Assembly (NCBI RefSeq): GCF_902148845.1
Contig: NC_043758.1
Location: forward strand, 17,125,677 to 17,189,676
Direction of reading: 5' to 3'
Length of the DNA stretch: 64,000 bases
Source: Salarias fasciatus
Lineage: Eukaryota > Chordata > Actinopteri > Blenniiformes > Blenniidae
The notes beneath the pieces are model-generated. The model did not search any database and was not told the origin of the DNA. It worked only from the letters and a program-made list of their open reading frames with translations. This document shows positions 14,269-25,444 of the stretch, one piece after another. Position 1 is the stretch's first letter. The number at the start of each line of letters is the position of its first letter. The position numbers were made by a program, and so were the translations under genes.

Positions 14269-16105
14269 GTAAGAAGCCGCTGAGGCCACAGTCCTGTGTG
14301 GGCAGTTTAACTGCAAGAAGTGTGAGTTTTACTGAGGAGTTTTCCTCACCGATTTCTCAATACGTTCTTGAAATTGCTTTAAAAAAAGTTCCAAATTGTA
14401 GAAGTTTGGCGAAGGTTCACTGTCATCGATGTATACAAGAGAGCTCTGCTCTGACAGAATGAAATCAGTTTCCAATAAAGAAAGAAGTGTCAGCTTACTT
14501 AAACACACAATTATCTGACAAGGTGAATTTAGCTGTGGTCCAGCTGGAGATGTCCCCATTTCCATTGTCAATACAGCACAGTAGTTTAAAAAATACTGTT
14601 TTGCTTCGACATATATTTTACAAAATCGCACATAGTTCCAATAAAATAAGTTATATACAAAACGTCTGATAAAACTTTTCAAAACAACAAATTCCGTTAT
14701 AAGAGGACTCCACACTCAACCCGAAAATAAAACAAATTGCATAAATATACAAAAACTCATTCCTGAATGTGGAAATGTATTCATAAGGTTGTTTCTGTCT
14801 GTAACTGACATGAAAATAGTAACCCAGAATTAGGATTATGCTGTGATACCAGTGTAACAGGATGCCGCATTGCACTGTGAGGGTGTGTGTGTGCACATGT
14901 GAGGATCCATTTGTGCAGAGCTATAAACTATGAGGATTGAGATGTTTTTTTTTTTCTTTATTATTTTAAGTTTTGAGAGGTCAAGACCAAACCGAGCCGT
15001 GAATGGATTCTGTCAGGACAATCTCCACCGGGCTCCTTTAATCCTTTAACACTTTAAATCACGCAACGATCTGCAGGCGAAGCGCTAATTGGTCTTTATG
15101 AAAGAGGAAAGCTTTGAGGACTGCAGCAATGTTGCCTCAGAGTTTCTTCAGAGTGACATTTTACCCTTGCTCAACTGCAACACGTTGCAAAGAAGCAAAG
15201 TTTCTTATCTGACTGTTGCATTTTTTTTTTTTGTTGATGCGTGTGCATCTGTGAGAGGTGAGAAGTGAAGACTTCCTTTGATGGAGAGAAGAACAGATGA
15301 TTTTTTTTTTTTTTTACAAAAGACGATTTTCATTATAAATATAAAACAAATAAAAGTATGCTGTTTAGACTTGGTTTAAAGAAATATCCCTCTTTTCACT
15401 AATCAGCTGGTAATCAGTCGATGCAAGAGGCATTTTCTTTTCCTCTGCAACAGCATGACGGATTTCTCCCCGGTCGAACACTGGGCTCTCTGACCGAGTT
15501 GAAATGTGCAGGTGTCAGAGCAAGTGTATATGAGAAGGATTACATGGAGGTTAAGCTTCTTCATCATAATAGCCGCTGAAAGTTTCCATCCCAGGTGGCA
15601 CACAAACAGCTTAAGCCTGACACACTTGTCAGCAGTGTAATTTCAGAAATTGAATTGTGGGGCCGTGCACATTCACAAGTGGGTCAAAAATGATAGCCTC
15701 CACCCAAAGCTGATCCTATTTGGTTGAGAACAGGATGTCCTCGTTTTGATGGCTGGTGCAAACTGGCTTGGTGTTTCTTCATTTGTCATATTACACAATT
15801 AACATGTTGATTAAAGCGATGAGGCTGAAATCGTTTCACTGGAATCGAAACAAATCAGTCTGACAAAGACAGTGACAAAAAGATTAGGCTCAGGTTTAAC
15901 AGCTGGACTCAAACGGCTTTGGCTTGAGACACATGTTTTTAGACAGAGTCACCGTGGCCTGAATTTATAAAGTGTCAGAGCAGAGGTCTGTTGAAACTAG
16001 TGTGGTTTCCCAAAGCTATGGATGCCTGAAAGGAACACGCCAACAGAAGACACAATGAATAACAAATACTTTTCAGGTACTTTTACTTTCAAGAGTACAT
16101 TTTAA
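14269..16105. other. Gene-free stretch left of the TTAA element
   Basis: Probably intron or upstream DNA of the LBH-domain gene. It contains short T runs (about 14946, 15222 and 15301) and no recognised exon or element. Confidence 0.4.
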
Positions 16106-17055
16106 AGGTGCATTAAGGAGTTTGCACGTTTCATGCGAAACAACGTTCTCTACAGGCCTTCGGCGTAACTGCAGCTTAGTGAAACGCTCGTGCCTGTGGC
16201 TTGCATCCATGTACGTGCACAGAAGAGGGGAACTCCTTCTTTGCTCTTTTAGTAGCTCGAGTAAAATTTAAGTGTCTTTTGCCTGGTGGGGTCTGTGCTG
16301 GAGCTGTGGCAGTGCTAGAAGCCGGTCTGTTCTTACTTTCTGGAAGATCCATCCTCAATACTGCTCAGGTGTTGCTCGCTAAGCATCTGGCGGAGTAATG
16401 GCGGACAAAACGAAAGCTAAGCAAATCAGGCCAGCGGGAGCGCGCATTACGTCACATCATCTCAAATTCTCCCCAAGGAATACAAATTGCCTGTTCTGTC
16501 AGATTTTGCTGCCTTGTCATATTTTGCTACCTTTGCATTTTCTGACAGACGTGTCTATACATTTTTGCTACCTTTCCCCCCCCATTAAATAATGCTCCCA
16601 GTACACAGTGCACGAATAAATCATTAGTATTCATCCCAATAGCCTTGTGCCATTAACCCCAGCTAGTTTTGATGTGTTTTATAAGTACTTTACAACACAA
16701 AGTACTGACCAGTTCTTCCAGCGCTCCTGTCCTGCTCACGATGCTCACTCTCACAGGGCGCGAACTCCGACAGGGAGCAAATAACTATTGGCGTGATTTT
16801 AATGATGTGGAACGCATGCGCATAGCCACAAAGTAATCAAATTTAATCAAATCCTCAAATCAAATCCAAAATTTTCGATGGGTAGCAAAATCTGACAGAA
16901 CACCGGCTCTGCAACTTAAGTGCTGACAATTTAGCGCTGTTAGCGGTACTTGCAATGAATATGTCAGGGCACATTCTACACATCATTGAATATTTGTAAC
17001 ATATTTATGGTGGAAAATAAGTATTTTTAAAGTTGAAAAACTTCTTAATGCACCT
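16106..17055. mobile_element. TTAA-flanked non-autonomous DNA transposon, about 950 bp
   Basis: The left end AGGTGCATTAAGGAGTTT (16106-16123) and the right end AACTTCTTAATGCACCT (17039-17055) are inverted copies with one difference. TTAA lies directly outside both (16102-16105 and 17056-17059). This terminus type is common in fish genomes. No transposase is present. Part of its length is due to a second element nested inside (16492-16902); without that the parent is about 540 bp. Superfamily is either Kolobok or piggyBac by target site. Confidence 0.75.
16492..16902. mobile_element. Nested inverted-repeat element inside the TTAA transposon
   Basis: TGTTCTGTCAGATTTTGCT at 16492-16510 recurs inverted at 16884-16902, with the match continuing imperfectly inward (GCC versus ACC). 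The element is about 411 bp, non-coding, with no clear target duplication. Its position within the larger element shows it inserted later. Confidence 0.65.
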
Positions 17056-17059
17056 TTAA

Positions 17060-18922
17060 GTATTTAAGTCTTGTCAAACGTCAATACAGAACATGTGATC
17101 GAGAGTACGACTTTCAAAAGCATTATATGTCCACAATTTGGATCATTTTTTTTATGATGGAGATGGAATTCTTATTGGTTTAAAAAGTTGGATAGTGAAG
17201 TGAAAATACTAAGCGCGATTTAACATTATTTTTTATTTAAATGCAACTTTATAAGTCTTTCCTCACTTGTGATCACCTAATAATGTACATAATATATGTA
17301 ATAAAATAAAATTATGTGATTAAAATGATTTATTTGTTTTGTATAGTATATTATATTGTTAAATGTTGAGTTTCAGTTTTACAGTGAACCTCTTGTTGGT
17401 GCATATATAATGTCTGTGCTTTCACAATGACCTCTGAGAGCAGATCCAAGCCTTGAATAATGTCAACACACTCATGGACAAACCAGATGTTTAATCCTGT
17501 GTAGCACACAGCTTCGTGGTACTTATAAAGAAGTTTGAATGGATAACTACTGACAATACCAAAAAGTCAATTTACATCTTTAGGAATATTTTCCTTTTGG
17601 AATTTAAATTTCAAGTTTAACTCTGTTCTGTTTTCCATGAGCAGCACACAAGTTCAGGATGCTCCTCAACTGTCTGGTCAGTTTTATAAAACATAAACAC
17701 CACAGAACCACATATTCAGAAAGAATTTAAGAGTGCTTTGCAAATGCTTAAAATAAATAAATAAATAAATAAAAAGAGGGAGGAACCCAAAACAGTGTCT
17801 AAAAACAGAAAGTCTGTGGATTAGATTTGCCTTCCAGCTGAAATTTCATTAAAGATGGAGCTAGATTTAGCAGATTGTGTCATTACACCAGCCAGCGCAG
17901 TGTGATTGGTACTTATGGAGGGAGGACTAACAGAGAGACGCAGTGGGAAAAACAGAGAAGGAGCAGGAGAGAGGGAGGAAAAGAGGATTCAGACAGATCC
18001 TCCGGCCTTCTTAATCCCCCCGGCGGCTTTTCTGGAGACCGGCGTAAACAGATTGAAGTCAAATGTGGACACACATTTCACCAAAACAAGGGTCTCCGAT
18101 CATGATACATTAGAGTGTGAACACAGAAATGTTTTCCTTTTTTTTTTTTTATTGTGAAATGAAAATAGAGACAACTTTGACATTTGTGTCACTGATCATA
18201 ATCGGCTTTGGCTCACAAAAATCACAGTACTGTGGTCGAGATAACCGAGCCAAAACAGGGCATTTGTTCAGTCAGGATCCCATCCAGATAAATAAATAAA
18301 TAAAATGATAAATATGAGTGCCAAACTCCATAATCCATTTTGTATCAAACCCTATTTGCGCTCTGCACTAATCTGACGTGCGTGCGTGCGTGTGTGTGTG
18401 TGTGTGTGTGTGTTTGTGTGTATGTGTGTACAGTCTCATAGTTTCACATGGACTGGCCAGCTTTGAGATGTAGGACAGGAAATCTTTGACCAATAGAAAG
18501 CCAGTCGGATGTTGTGATCCTGCTGGAATTCAGCCATGACACGGGGGTACGAGGGGGCAATCACGCTGTTTCATAGAAAACCGGATGATGTGATTTCACC
18601 CAGTGTCACCGAGAGTCCGACTGCAGGCTGTGGGCTGAGAGGCGCTCGTATGCAGACAGGACAGACATGTGTCCGTTAAAACAACACAGCCATGAGAGCA
18701 GTCAGCAAACAGAATTTCCTTTAAAATGTCATCTGAAGGAAACGCTGAGGGATCCAAAGTCCAAGTCTTCCTTTGTAAAAGACTAAACAGATTAAATACA
18801 TTTTACTTTGGTTCAAAGGTTGAATGGAGAGATGCTTCACATGCCGACAATAATGTTTAATGTGTGTTTTTTAGTTTTATACTTTGTGCATTTGCCTCAT
18901 TGTGACTTTGTTTTGTCTCCAG
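17060..18922. other. Upstream/intron region of the LBH-domain gene
   Basis: Contains a (GT)n run at about 18380-18425 and AT-rich DNA with short (AAAT)n runs (about 17755 and 18290). A purine-rich, GC-richer patch at about 17920-18060 could be a promoter or 5' UTR exon but carries no diagnostic motif. Confidence 0.35.
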
Positions 18923-18926
18923 AGGA

Positions 18927-20887
18927 ATGGAGGAGATGAGTGCTCAAGATCCAGACTGCGAAGACATGCAAAGGAAGGACCAGAGGTTGCCATTCCAGGT
19001 AGACTCAAGATGTGTGCTGTTTCAAACATTGTGGAAACCTAAATCTGTTCATATGACAGGGATTTATCTGAAGTATGAGGGCAAATCAAGTCCCGTGACA
19101 CAAGTGATTTACCGTACATTCTGAGGTGAAGACGTTCTCTATGGTTGGACTGTGGTACAGGTTGAGGTTAAAGGAAAGGAAGAGTTGACAGTTGGCGAGT
19201 TATAGTACCTATGAAGGTCAGAAGGTCGGCAGGAAGTTATGTGAGTCAATATAAAACCTGCCGAAGTGATGAAAGCAGTGTGACGAATGTGGGTTTGTCA
19301 CATGAAGTAACTAAACCCGCATTTTTTTAAAATCAATTCAGAATGTTTTGAATTTCTTTGTCATTTTTTCCTCTTTTTCAGTTGATCAAAGCTGATCATT
19401 TTGGGATTACCTGAATTAACTTAGCCTTTATTAGCAGGCACAAATACAACAGTATAACTGAGCGGCTCAGGTTTCTTTTGCCAACTTTTGAGGTCTTACT
19501 GTCCAGTCAATGTTTAATTTGAAGAAAATGGGTAATTTAAACTCACCTCCTAAACCTCTCAACTCCTCCGCAGATCTTCCCCGACCCCGTGGAGGTGGTC
19601 CTGAGCGCAGAGACGTCTCTGAACAGCCAGCAGCAGGAGCACGAGAAGGAGCGCCTGCCCTCCATCGTGGTGGAGCCCACCGAGCTGAGCGAGGTGGAGA
19701 GCGGAGAGCTGCGCTGGCCGCCAGAGAACATGGACATGGAGGAGGACGAGGAGGACCTGTTCTTAGAGCAGTGCATCCCTCCGGCCAACATCGCAGACTG
19801 GGGAGAGGATGAGGAGGAGGAGGAAGAGGAGACGTCAGTCATACTGAACCAGCCGGGCTTGACACTTATTGGTGAGAATATCATTTTGCTATCAGTTTTT
19901 TTTTAACCAAGGCTCAGCTTTGATTTCATCACCTGGTAGGACTCGTTCACACTCAAAGGTCACAGAATTTCAAAACCTCACATTACCCCCAGTGACCAGC
20001 TCTTTCTTTAGGTTTCTGTCTTATTCTAAAAATATATCTGAAGGGGAGAAGTAACCAGCTGCAGCTACAGTCAGCATTTTAATTCATCTTACTTCTCTAA
20101 ATTTTAAAGGGAATGTGTTTCACAAGTGTAATCGCCTGAGAATAGGGACAATTATTTACACGTTATTTGGAAACGGCGCGGTCGTATGAGATAATCTGAG
20201 TGTGTTGATTATAAAAAGGACAGAATATGAGCAGAAAACACAGCTTTACATCAAATCACTTCCATATAAGCTGATGTTCAAGAGCAATTCTTTCCAAGAA
20301 TCGCTATGAGGAACCTGCAACAGTCAGTAAACCTCAGGATCGCATGTTTCCATCAAACGTGATTTCAAAGAGTAATAGTTTTGCTTCAAGGCAGACGAGA
20401 TAGATGTACTCATCCCACAAATACACATATTGCACCATTTAAAGAGGGGATGACCAGGCTTTCCAAATGTTTTATATTAATTTCCAAGAAATAATCTAAC
20501 AAAGACAGAATTTCTGACTCTTGTGTGGAGTTTATGTTAAACTAATTAAACCGAAGCTGTACGATCAAACCATTCTATTACTCCTTCAGAGTTTGTTACA
20601 TTTACGAAACCAGTGAAAAGAAGAAACTGTGATTATACTATATTAGGTTATTCAGCTTTCAGATTCCATGTTTCAGCAGTTTATTTCTGATTCAGGCCTT
20701 CATTGGAAATAAGTGTGAAAATGGGAGTTGTCGGGCATGTTGTGCAACGCCACAGTTTCATTGTTGAATGTTTAATAATCAGAGGAAATGAGAGCAGTGT
20801 GTTTAATTCTCTACAGACCTGCAGTCGGATGCATTCAGAGACGACACCCCGACACTTCCACCGAGCAGCGCTCCTGCCTTCAACTGA
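18927..20887 (+). CDS. lbhl: LBH-domain transcriptional cofactor (LBH-like)
   Basis: Member of the LBH (limb-bud and heart) family of small acidic transcription cofactors. Three plus-strand coding exons fit together: 18927-18998 (exon begins 18923), 19574-19871 and 20817-20887, each with AG/GT borders. They give 146 residues plus stop. The protein starts MEEMSAQDPD. Residues 25-29 (IFPDP) and 51-75 (RLPSIVVEPTE, then EVESGELRWPPE) are the LBH core. Acidic runs at about 79-115 (EEDEEDLFLEQ, EDEEEEEEE) follow. Compared with LBH proper, an insert (VEVVLSAETSLNSQQQEHEKE) separates IFPDP from the core and the tail is longer, so a paralogue of the LBH-like type is more probable than lbh itself; the symbol is tentative. 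A poly(A) signal lies about 920 bp after the stop. Confidence 0.85.
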
Positions 20888-21807
20888 TAATACCTCCGAG
20901 AAGTCTTTCCCTGCGTGAGGAAACATCCCAACACATCAGCTCATACGGTGGAAACACACGAAAACTACCACAGTGTGTTGTACAGAGATTAAACAGAAAA
21001 CATGCCAGCTGGGACATTTACATTCTCACTTATATCAACGTGCACAACACAAAAGACCATGGAAAAAGACACCCACAGATTTCAGCACACCTTAGCTGTT
21101 CTGTTCTTATTTTAGGGAACATTTTGCTGACGTTGTGATGTTGAGTTTCATTTCCTTGGTTGTTTCCTAAGTTTGAACATCTCGGTGATATCACGCACAC
21201 ATCCTGTCACAGCAACATTTTTGTCTTTCGTTTATGTTTTGCTCATTTTGTACACATCGGCTCTGCCTCTTAAACAGGCAGCAACCTTATCACACATCCT
21301 CCTCAGAAATCACCATTTTCACCCCGCAGGTGACGTTTGAGGACATTTACTTGACGACACATCTGCACTTGTTTGTTGGCTGTTCTCTATTTGCTTCAAT
21401 CTGTGGTGCATCAAAATGTTCCTTAAAAATCAATACAAATGCAGTGTTGTGATATTCTTGTGTAAACTACGAGACAATGGTATCATCTCATTTCAAATGT
21501 CTCACTGTGAGTAATATAAATGACGCACGATGAGTGATGATCTTATTTCTCACAGGGGTGCAAAAAAAAAAAAAAATCATTGGTCAGAGGAGCATTACTT
21601 CTCCTTTTCTGGACCGGAGTGGACGCTCAGTCGCTTTGTCTCATAATGTGAGCCCCGACAGGAAGGCAGCTCCACATGTAGCTGTTATACAATGAGAGCT
21701 GTAGCGGTTTCATAGTCCTTTATTTTGTGTTTAGGATCTTTGTGAATAACTTGTACATAATATGGAAAGTCTTTGTGGTACTGTAATATGATTGTGATGA
21801 ACTGAAC

Positions 21808-21813
21808 AATAAA
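21808..21813 (+). promoter_or_regulatory. Poly(A) signal AATAAA, end of the LBH-like gene
   Basis: Canonical hexamer on the plus strand, with T-rich sequence about 10 bases downstream. It would give the terminal exon (from 20817) a 3' UTR of about 940 bases, which also accounts for the gene-free stretch 20888-21830. Confidence 0.5.
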
Positions 21814-22330
21814 GTATTTTCCCCCCACAATATAGAAAAATATTTTCTGGTGCTTCAGATTTACGTTGCTTCATTTCCCTGTAAGCTTTAAGAACTGCTC
21901 TTCTTCTCAACTACCATATCATGCAAACAGTAAAACTTTGTAACTTTTTCAACAAATCAAATTGGTTTCATTTCTTAAGAAATGGATAATTTCATGCAAT
22001 TTAAAGTAAAATGGATGCAATCAAGGAAAAAGTTGGCTGTGAAAGGAGCTACTGCTCATGCAGATGCATGACAAAAACCAACAAAAACAGGGTCAGCATG
22101 GAAAATCAGCTGAGACCATCCTGACAATTGAATATGTTTCATAATTCATAAGCATAACCTTGGTGATTGATAAAACTATGGAAACCTTGCTGGTCCATAC
22201 ACCTGCTGTTTCTGAGATGTGGAGTTTGATGAAGACGTCTTGGTCTGGAAGAATGAATGTAGCTCAGAAAACACTTAGTTTAATATCTGATGTTTAAACC
22301 TACTGACTGCAACTGCAAATAGAAATTGGC

Positions 22331-22486
22331 ACTCAGAGAGCGCAGACCTCCGCCACAGCTCAAATCAGTCACCAACAACCATAAGAACACCAGATATAAT
22401 CACACAACACTGTGATCGGGGGTGTGATCGGAGCAGAGCGCTGCAGCGTGCGGTGGCTCTCTCTGTCGCCCTCTCTCCCTGTGTGT

Positions 22487-22534
<48 letters not shown>

Positions 22535-23153
22535 ATCTGAAAAGGAAAACCAAAAAGCAACATAATTTATGTTATTTTACTTCATTTTAATTTGAAAATT
22601 GACCGGATTCTCTCGTATTTTCCGTTCCCGACTTCCTGTGTGATGTAATCTGCTCTGTCCAGCTTTACAACTGGCGGTCCACGGTGCGCGGCTCACGGAG
22701 AAAATAGAGAGGAGCGGAGCGGCCGCGGTCCACGGTGCGAGCCGCTACGCACGCAACGGTCCCCCGCGTCTCCTGTATGAACCGTCAGATAGGTTAACAT
22801 AGGTAGGTTAACTGATCTGACAGTCGGTGTGCGGTGCTTCCCACTTCCGCGTCGGAAGCGGCGCGTCCCGTGTGAACCAGGCGTTTGTCCCCACCTGTCG
22901 GCGGGCCTGCTCAACCATGTGAAAGACTCCCTATCTCTCAATGATAAAGAATCCTTTAAAAAATTCCTGGATCCAGACAGTGATCCGGATCATCACCAAA
23001 ATTTAATCAATTCTAAGTTAGCCTAAGACCCACCTTTCCACAAAGTTTCATTGCAATCCGTCCATTACTTTTTCCGGGATCTTGCTAACAAACCAACCAA
23101 CCAACAAACCAACCAACAAACCGACATGATTACATAACCTCCTGGCGGAGGTA
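22331..23153. repeat. Composite interspersed repeat with CCTCCGCCA ends and CpG-rich middle
   Basis: The left end GCGCAGACCTCCGCCAC and the right end AACCTCCTGGCGGAGGTAA share an inverted block of about 10 bases. Before the right end come AAAATTTAATCAATTC, ACCTTTCCACAAAGTTTCA and an (AACC/AACA)n run, a combination recurrent in fish repeats. The middle is unlike the flanks: a GT microsatellite (22481-22531) and a CpG-rich patch (about 22660-22900) with GGTCCACGGTGCG present twice (near 22676 and 22728). The middle looks like separate insertions. No coding capacity was found. Confidence 0.5.
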
Positions 23154-23885
23154 AATATGCAAAGTTGCGATTTGAAATCAAAGGGTACATCACACTTTGG
23201 CTTCACACATATTCATAGCAGATCTTTAAAAATGTCACCAGTCACGTCATTGAACTCTGTGTTTGAGTGGGAGGCAAGCTCCGCTAACTTCATGGCCCAA
23301 GTACTTAGATTTGATCCTGACTGAGTGAATTTATCGTATAATAAGCTTTAAATGGCATCTGAACTAAACAAAATGTTTAATTCCAGTGCAATTTCAACAA
23401 TATGCGTTTTCTTTAAATCATCCCTCATGGTGCAAAATACTGCAAAAAAATGTCCCCAAAAATATTTTTAACATTTGTAGCTTGTATTACCTCTGACTTT
23501 TGAATAACTGAGTTTTAATTGGTGAGTGTGCCAAGAAAGTGTTTTCTACGATAAACATTTCCTTCATGTGCTTTATATAAAGAAATTGAGATTTTTAGTG
23601 GAGTTTCGTGTGTGATGTGGATGTCTTGTGGATGTCAATCATTTTAGGCACATTTCCTTTTATGGTGAAGTCAATCAAAGCTAATGCTGCACTGAGGCAG
23701 CCAAGAAAAGGAAACACTCACCAAAACAGGTCAAGATTTGAGATGGTCAGATAGCTATTTGTAAGAAATGTTGAATTTCGCATGGCAGGAGGGGTTTCCA
23801 GAATCAGCAGTTTCGTGATGACTGTTGAAGTCATACATTGTGAACTTGTTTCTGGTGTTGTGCAAGTGTGTGGGGAAGGGCGGTC
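23154..23885. other. c5ar1 upstream region
   Basis: AT-rich, no gene, element end or RNA recognised. Right part is expected to carry c5ar1 regulatory sequence. Confidence 0.4.
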
Positions 23886-23894
23886 AAATAAAAG
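23886..23894 (+). promoter_or_regulatory. TATA-like box of c5ar1
   Basis: AAATAAAAG lies about 30 bp before a plausible start of a short non-coding exon ending at 23964 (donor CCT|GTAAGT). The matching acceptor TTTGCAG ends at 24172, twelve bases before the c5ar1 ATG. A 5' UTR exon split from the coding exon near the ATG is also the layout of mammalian C5AR1. Confidence 0.45.
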
Positions 23895-24184
23895 AGTGGT
23901 GAGCAGAGCGGCTCCATAAGTTCCTGTCAGCAGTGAGAGAGCAACATCAACAGAACACTGACCTGTAAGTTTGAATGAAATCTTGTTCTATGCAAAATTC
24001 TAAGGCATTTTATTTTATTTAAGATTCTCTGTTCTGGGAAAGTGCTTATTTATTTGTTTATTTATTGAATCAAACTCTATGAAACAATTGTGTCAGATAC
24101 TGCTCATCAATCCAAAATTATGTTTATATTATATTTTTGATCCTGAAATAACTTGTGTTTTAATATTTGCAGCTCTGAGGAGCC

Positions 24185-25246
24185 ATGGACTACCCTGAAT
24201 ACAACGATTTCAACTTTACGGATCCTCTAGATTATAATTACACATTTCCAGATATTCCTGTCACATTGTTCCCTGAGATCCAGCCGATCCAGATCGTCTC
24301 TCTGGTGCTGTACGCCCTGGTGGTCCTGGTGGGGGTCCCCGGGAACGCCATCGTGGTGTGGGTGACTGGCTTCTGCATGCAGCGCTCGGTCACCTCCATC
24401 TGGTTCCTCAACCTGGCCCTGGCCGATCTGCTGTGCTGCCTCTCGCTGCCCCTCCTCATGGTCCCTCTGGCGCACGACGACCACTGGCACTTCGGCCCGC
24501 TGGCGTGCACGCTGGTCAAGGGCTCGTTCTCCCTGGTGATGTACTGCAGCGTCCTGCAGCTGGTCCTGATCAGCGCGGACCGCCTCCTGCTGGTCACCAG
24601 GCCCGTCTGGTGTCAGAACAACCGGCGGCCCAGGGCGGCGGCGTACGGCTGCGTGGCCGTGTGGATCCTGTCCCTGGTGGCCAGCGTCCCCCGGTTTGTT
24701 TACGCACGCGAGATCGCGGCCGGCGGCCACAAGCGCGAGTGCGTGATGGCGTACACCAGGCGCAGCGTGTGGCCCGTCACCGCCCTCCGCTTCGTGATGG
24801 CCTTCATCGTCCCCTTCCTGGTCATCGTGGGGTGCCACCTGGTGGTCTACTGCCGCGCGGAGAGAGGCATGACGCGCGGGCGCACGCGCTCCAAGCGCAC
24901 GCTGCGGGTCATCGTAGCCGTGATACTGAGCTTCTTCCTGTGCTGGCTGCCTCTGCACATCGTGGACTGTCTCCTGCTGGCCACCCCCGCGGACTCCCCC
25001 CGCAGGCCTCACCTGTACCTGGCGCACGTGCTGGCGGTGTGCCTGGCGTACGCCAACAGCTGCCTCAACCCGCTGCTGTACGTCTGCCTGGGCCGCGGCT
25101 TCAAGGACAGCATGAGCCGCTCCCTGCGCAACGTGCTGCACTTCATCAGCGAGGAGCCCGGCGCGAGGACCACCGTCACGCACACGCACACGCACACCGA
25201 CACCAAGAGCACCACCAGCAACGGGAGGGAGATGAGCAAAATGTGA
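24185..25246 (+). CDS. c5ar1: C5a anaphylatoxin chemotactic receptor 1
   Basis: Seven-transmembrane receptor for complement fragment C5a on leukocytes, signalling through Gi. The single coding exon gives 353 residues. The N-terminal tail has acidic residues, tyrosines (Y3, Y6, Y17, Y19) that could be sulfated, and two sequons (N10-F-T, N18-Y-T). TM1 carries GVPGNAIVVW, TM2 LNLALADLL, TM3 ends SADRLLLV, followed by RPVWCQN, a hallmark of the C5aR/C3aR/FPR group. TM6 has CWLP and TM7 NPLLY. Conserved Cys in TM3 (LACTLV) and ECL2 (ECVMAY) are present. ECL2 is short, which excludes C3aR with its very long loop. The retained ADR argues for C5aR1 and against C5aR2. The C-terminal tail has a Thr-His repeat from an in-frame (CACACG) run. 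Third codon positions are strikingly G/C-rich compared with the AT-rich flanks. Confidence 0.92.
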   Translation: MDYPEYNDFNFTDPLDYNYTFPDIPVTLFPEIQPIQIVSLVLYALVVLVGVPGNAIVVWVTGFCMQRSVTSIWFLNLALADLLCCLSLPLLMVPLAHDDHWHFGPLACTLVKGSFSLVMYCSVLQLVLISADRLLLVTRPVWCQNNRRPRAAAYGCVAVWILSLVASVPRFVYAREIAAGGHKRECVMAYTRRSVWPVTALRFVMAFIVPFLVIVGCHLVVYCRAERGMTRGRTRSKRTLRVIVAVILSFFLCWLPLHIVDCLLLATPADSPRRPHLYLAHVLAVCLAYANSCLNPLLYVCLGRGFKDSMSRSLRNVLHFISEEPGARTTVTHTHTHTDTKSTTSNGREMSKM

Positions 25247-25413
25247 CCCCGATGGAACTGTGCGCGCGCTTGCTTTAAAACAGACTGGATCGATCTCACA
25301 TCAGATCAGTCGGAGGTTCAGTAGAAATCATTCAGAGGATCATTTCTGCTGCCTTCCGAGCTTTGGCCTGTCAGACTAGACTCAGAGGTCCTCAAAATGT
25401 GGCTCGGGCATCC

Positions 25414-25414
<1 letters not shown>

Positions 25415-25443
<29 letters not shown>
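25415..25443. repeat. Poly-G run of 29 bases
   Basis: G homopolymer in the c5ar1 3' region. Its length is unreliable in most sequencing chemistries. Confidence 0.85.

Positions 25444-25444
<1 letters not shown>

Noticed and set aside
13809-14316. Overlapping minus-strand frames of up to 148 codons
   Set aside because: They lie opposite the GC-rich candidate LBH-like exon; Pro/Ser-rich composition follows from base content.
24227-25195. 322-codon open frame antisense to c5ar1
   Set aside because: It mirrors the GC-rich third positions of the receptor gene, is dominated by Arg/Gln/His/Gly, and has no recognisable domain.
24358-25278. 306-codon plus-strand frame overlapping c5ar1
   Set aside because: Frame-shifted shadow of the receptor; Pro/Arg/Ala-rich with no domain.
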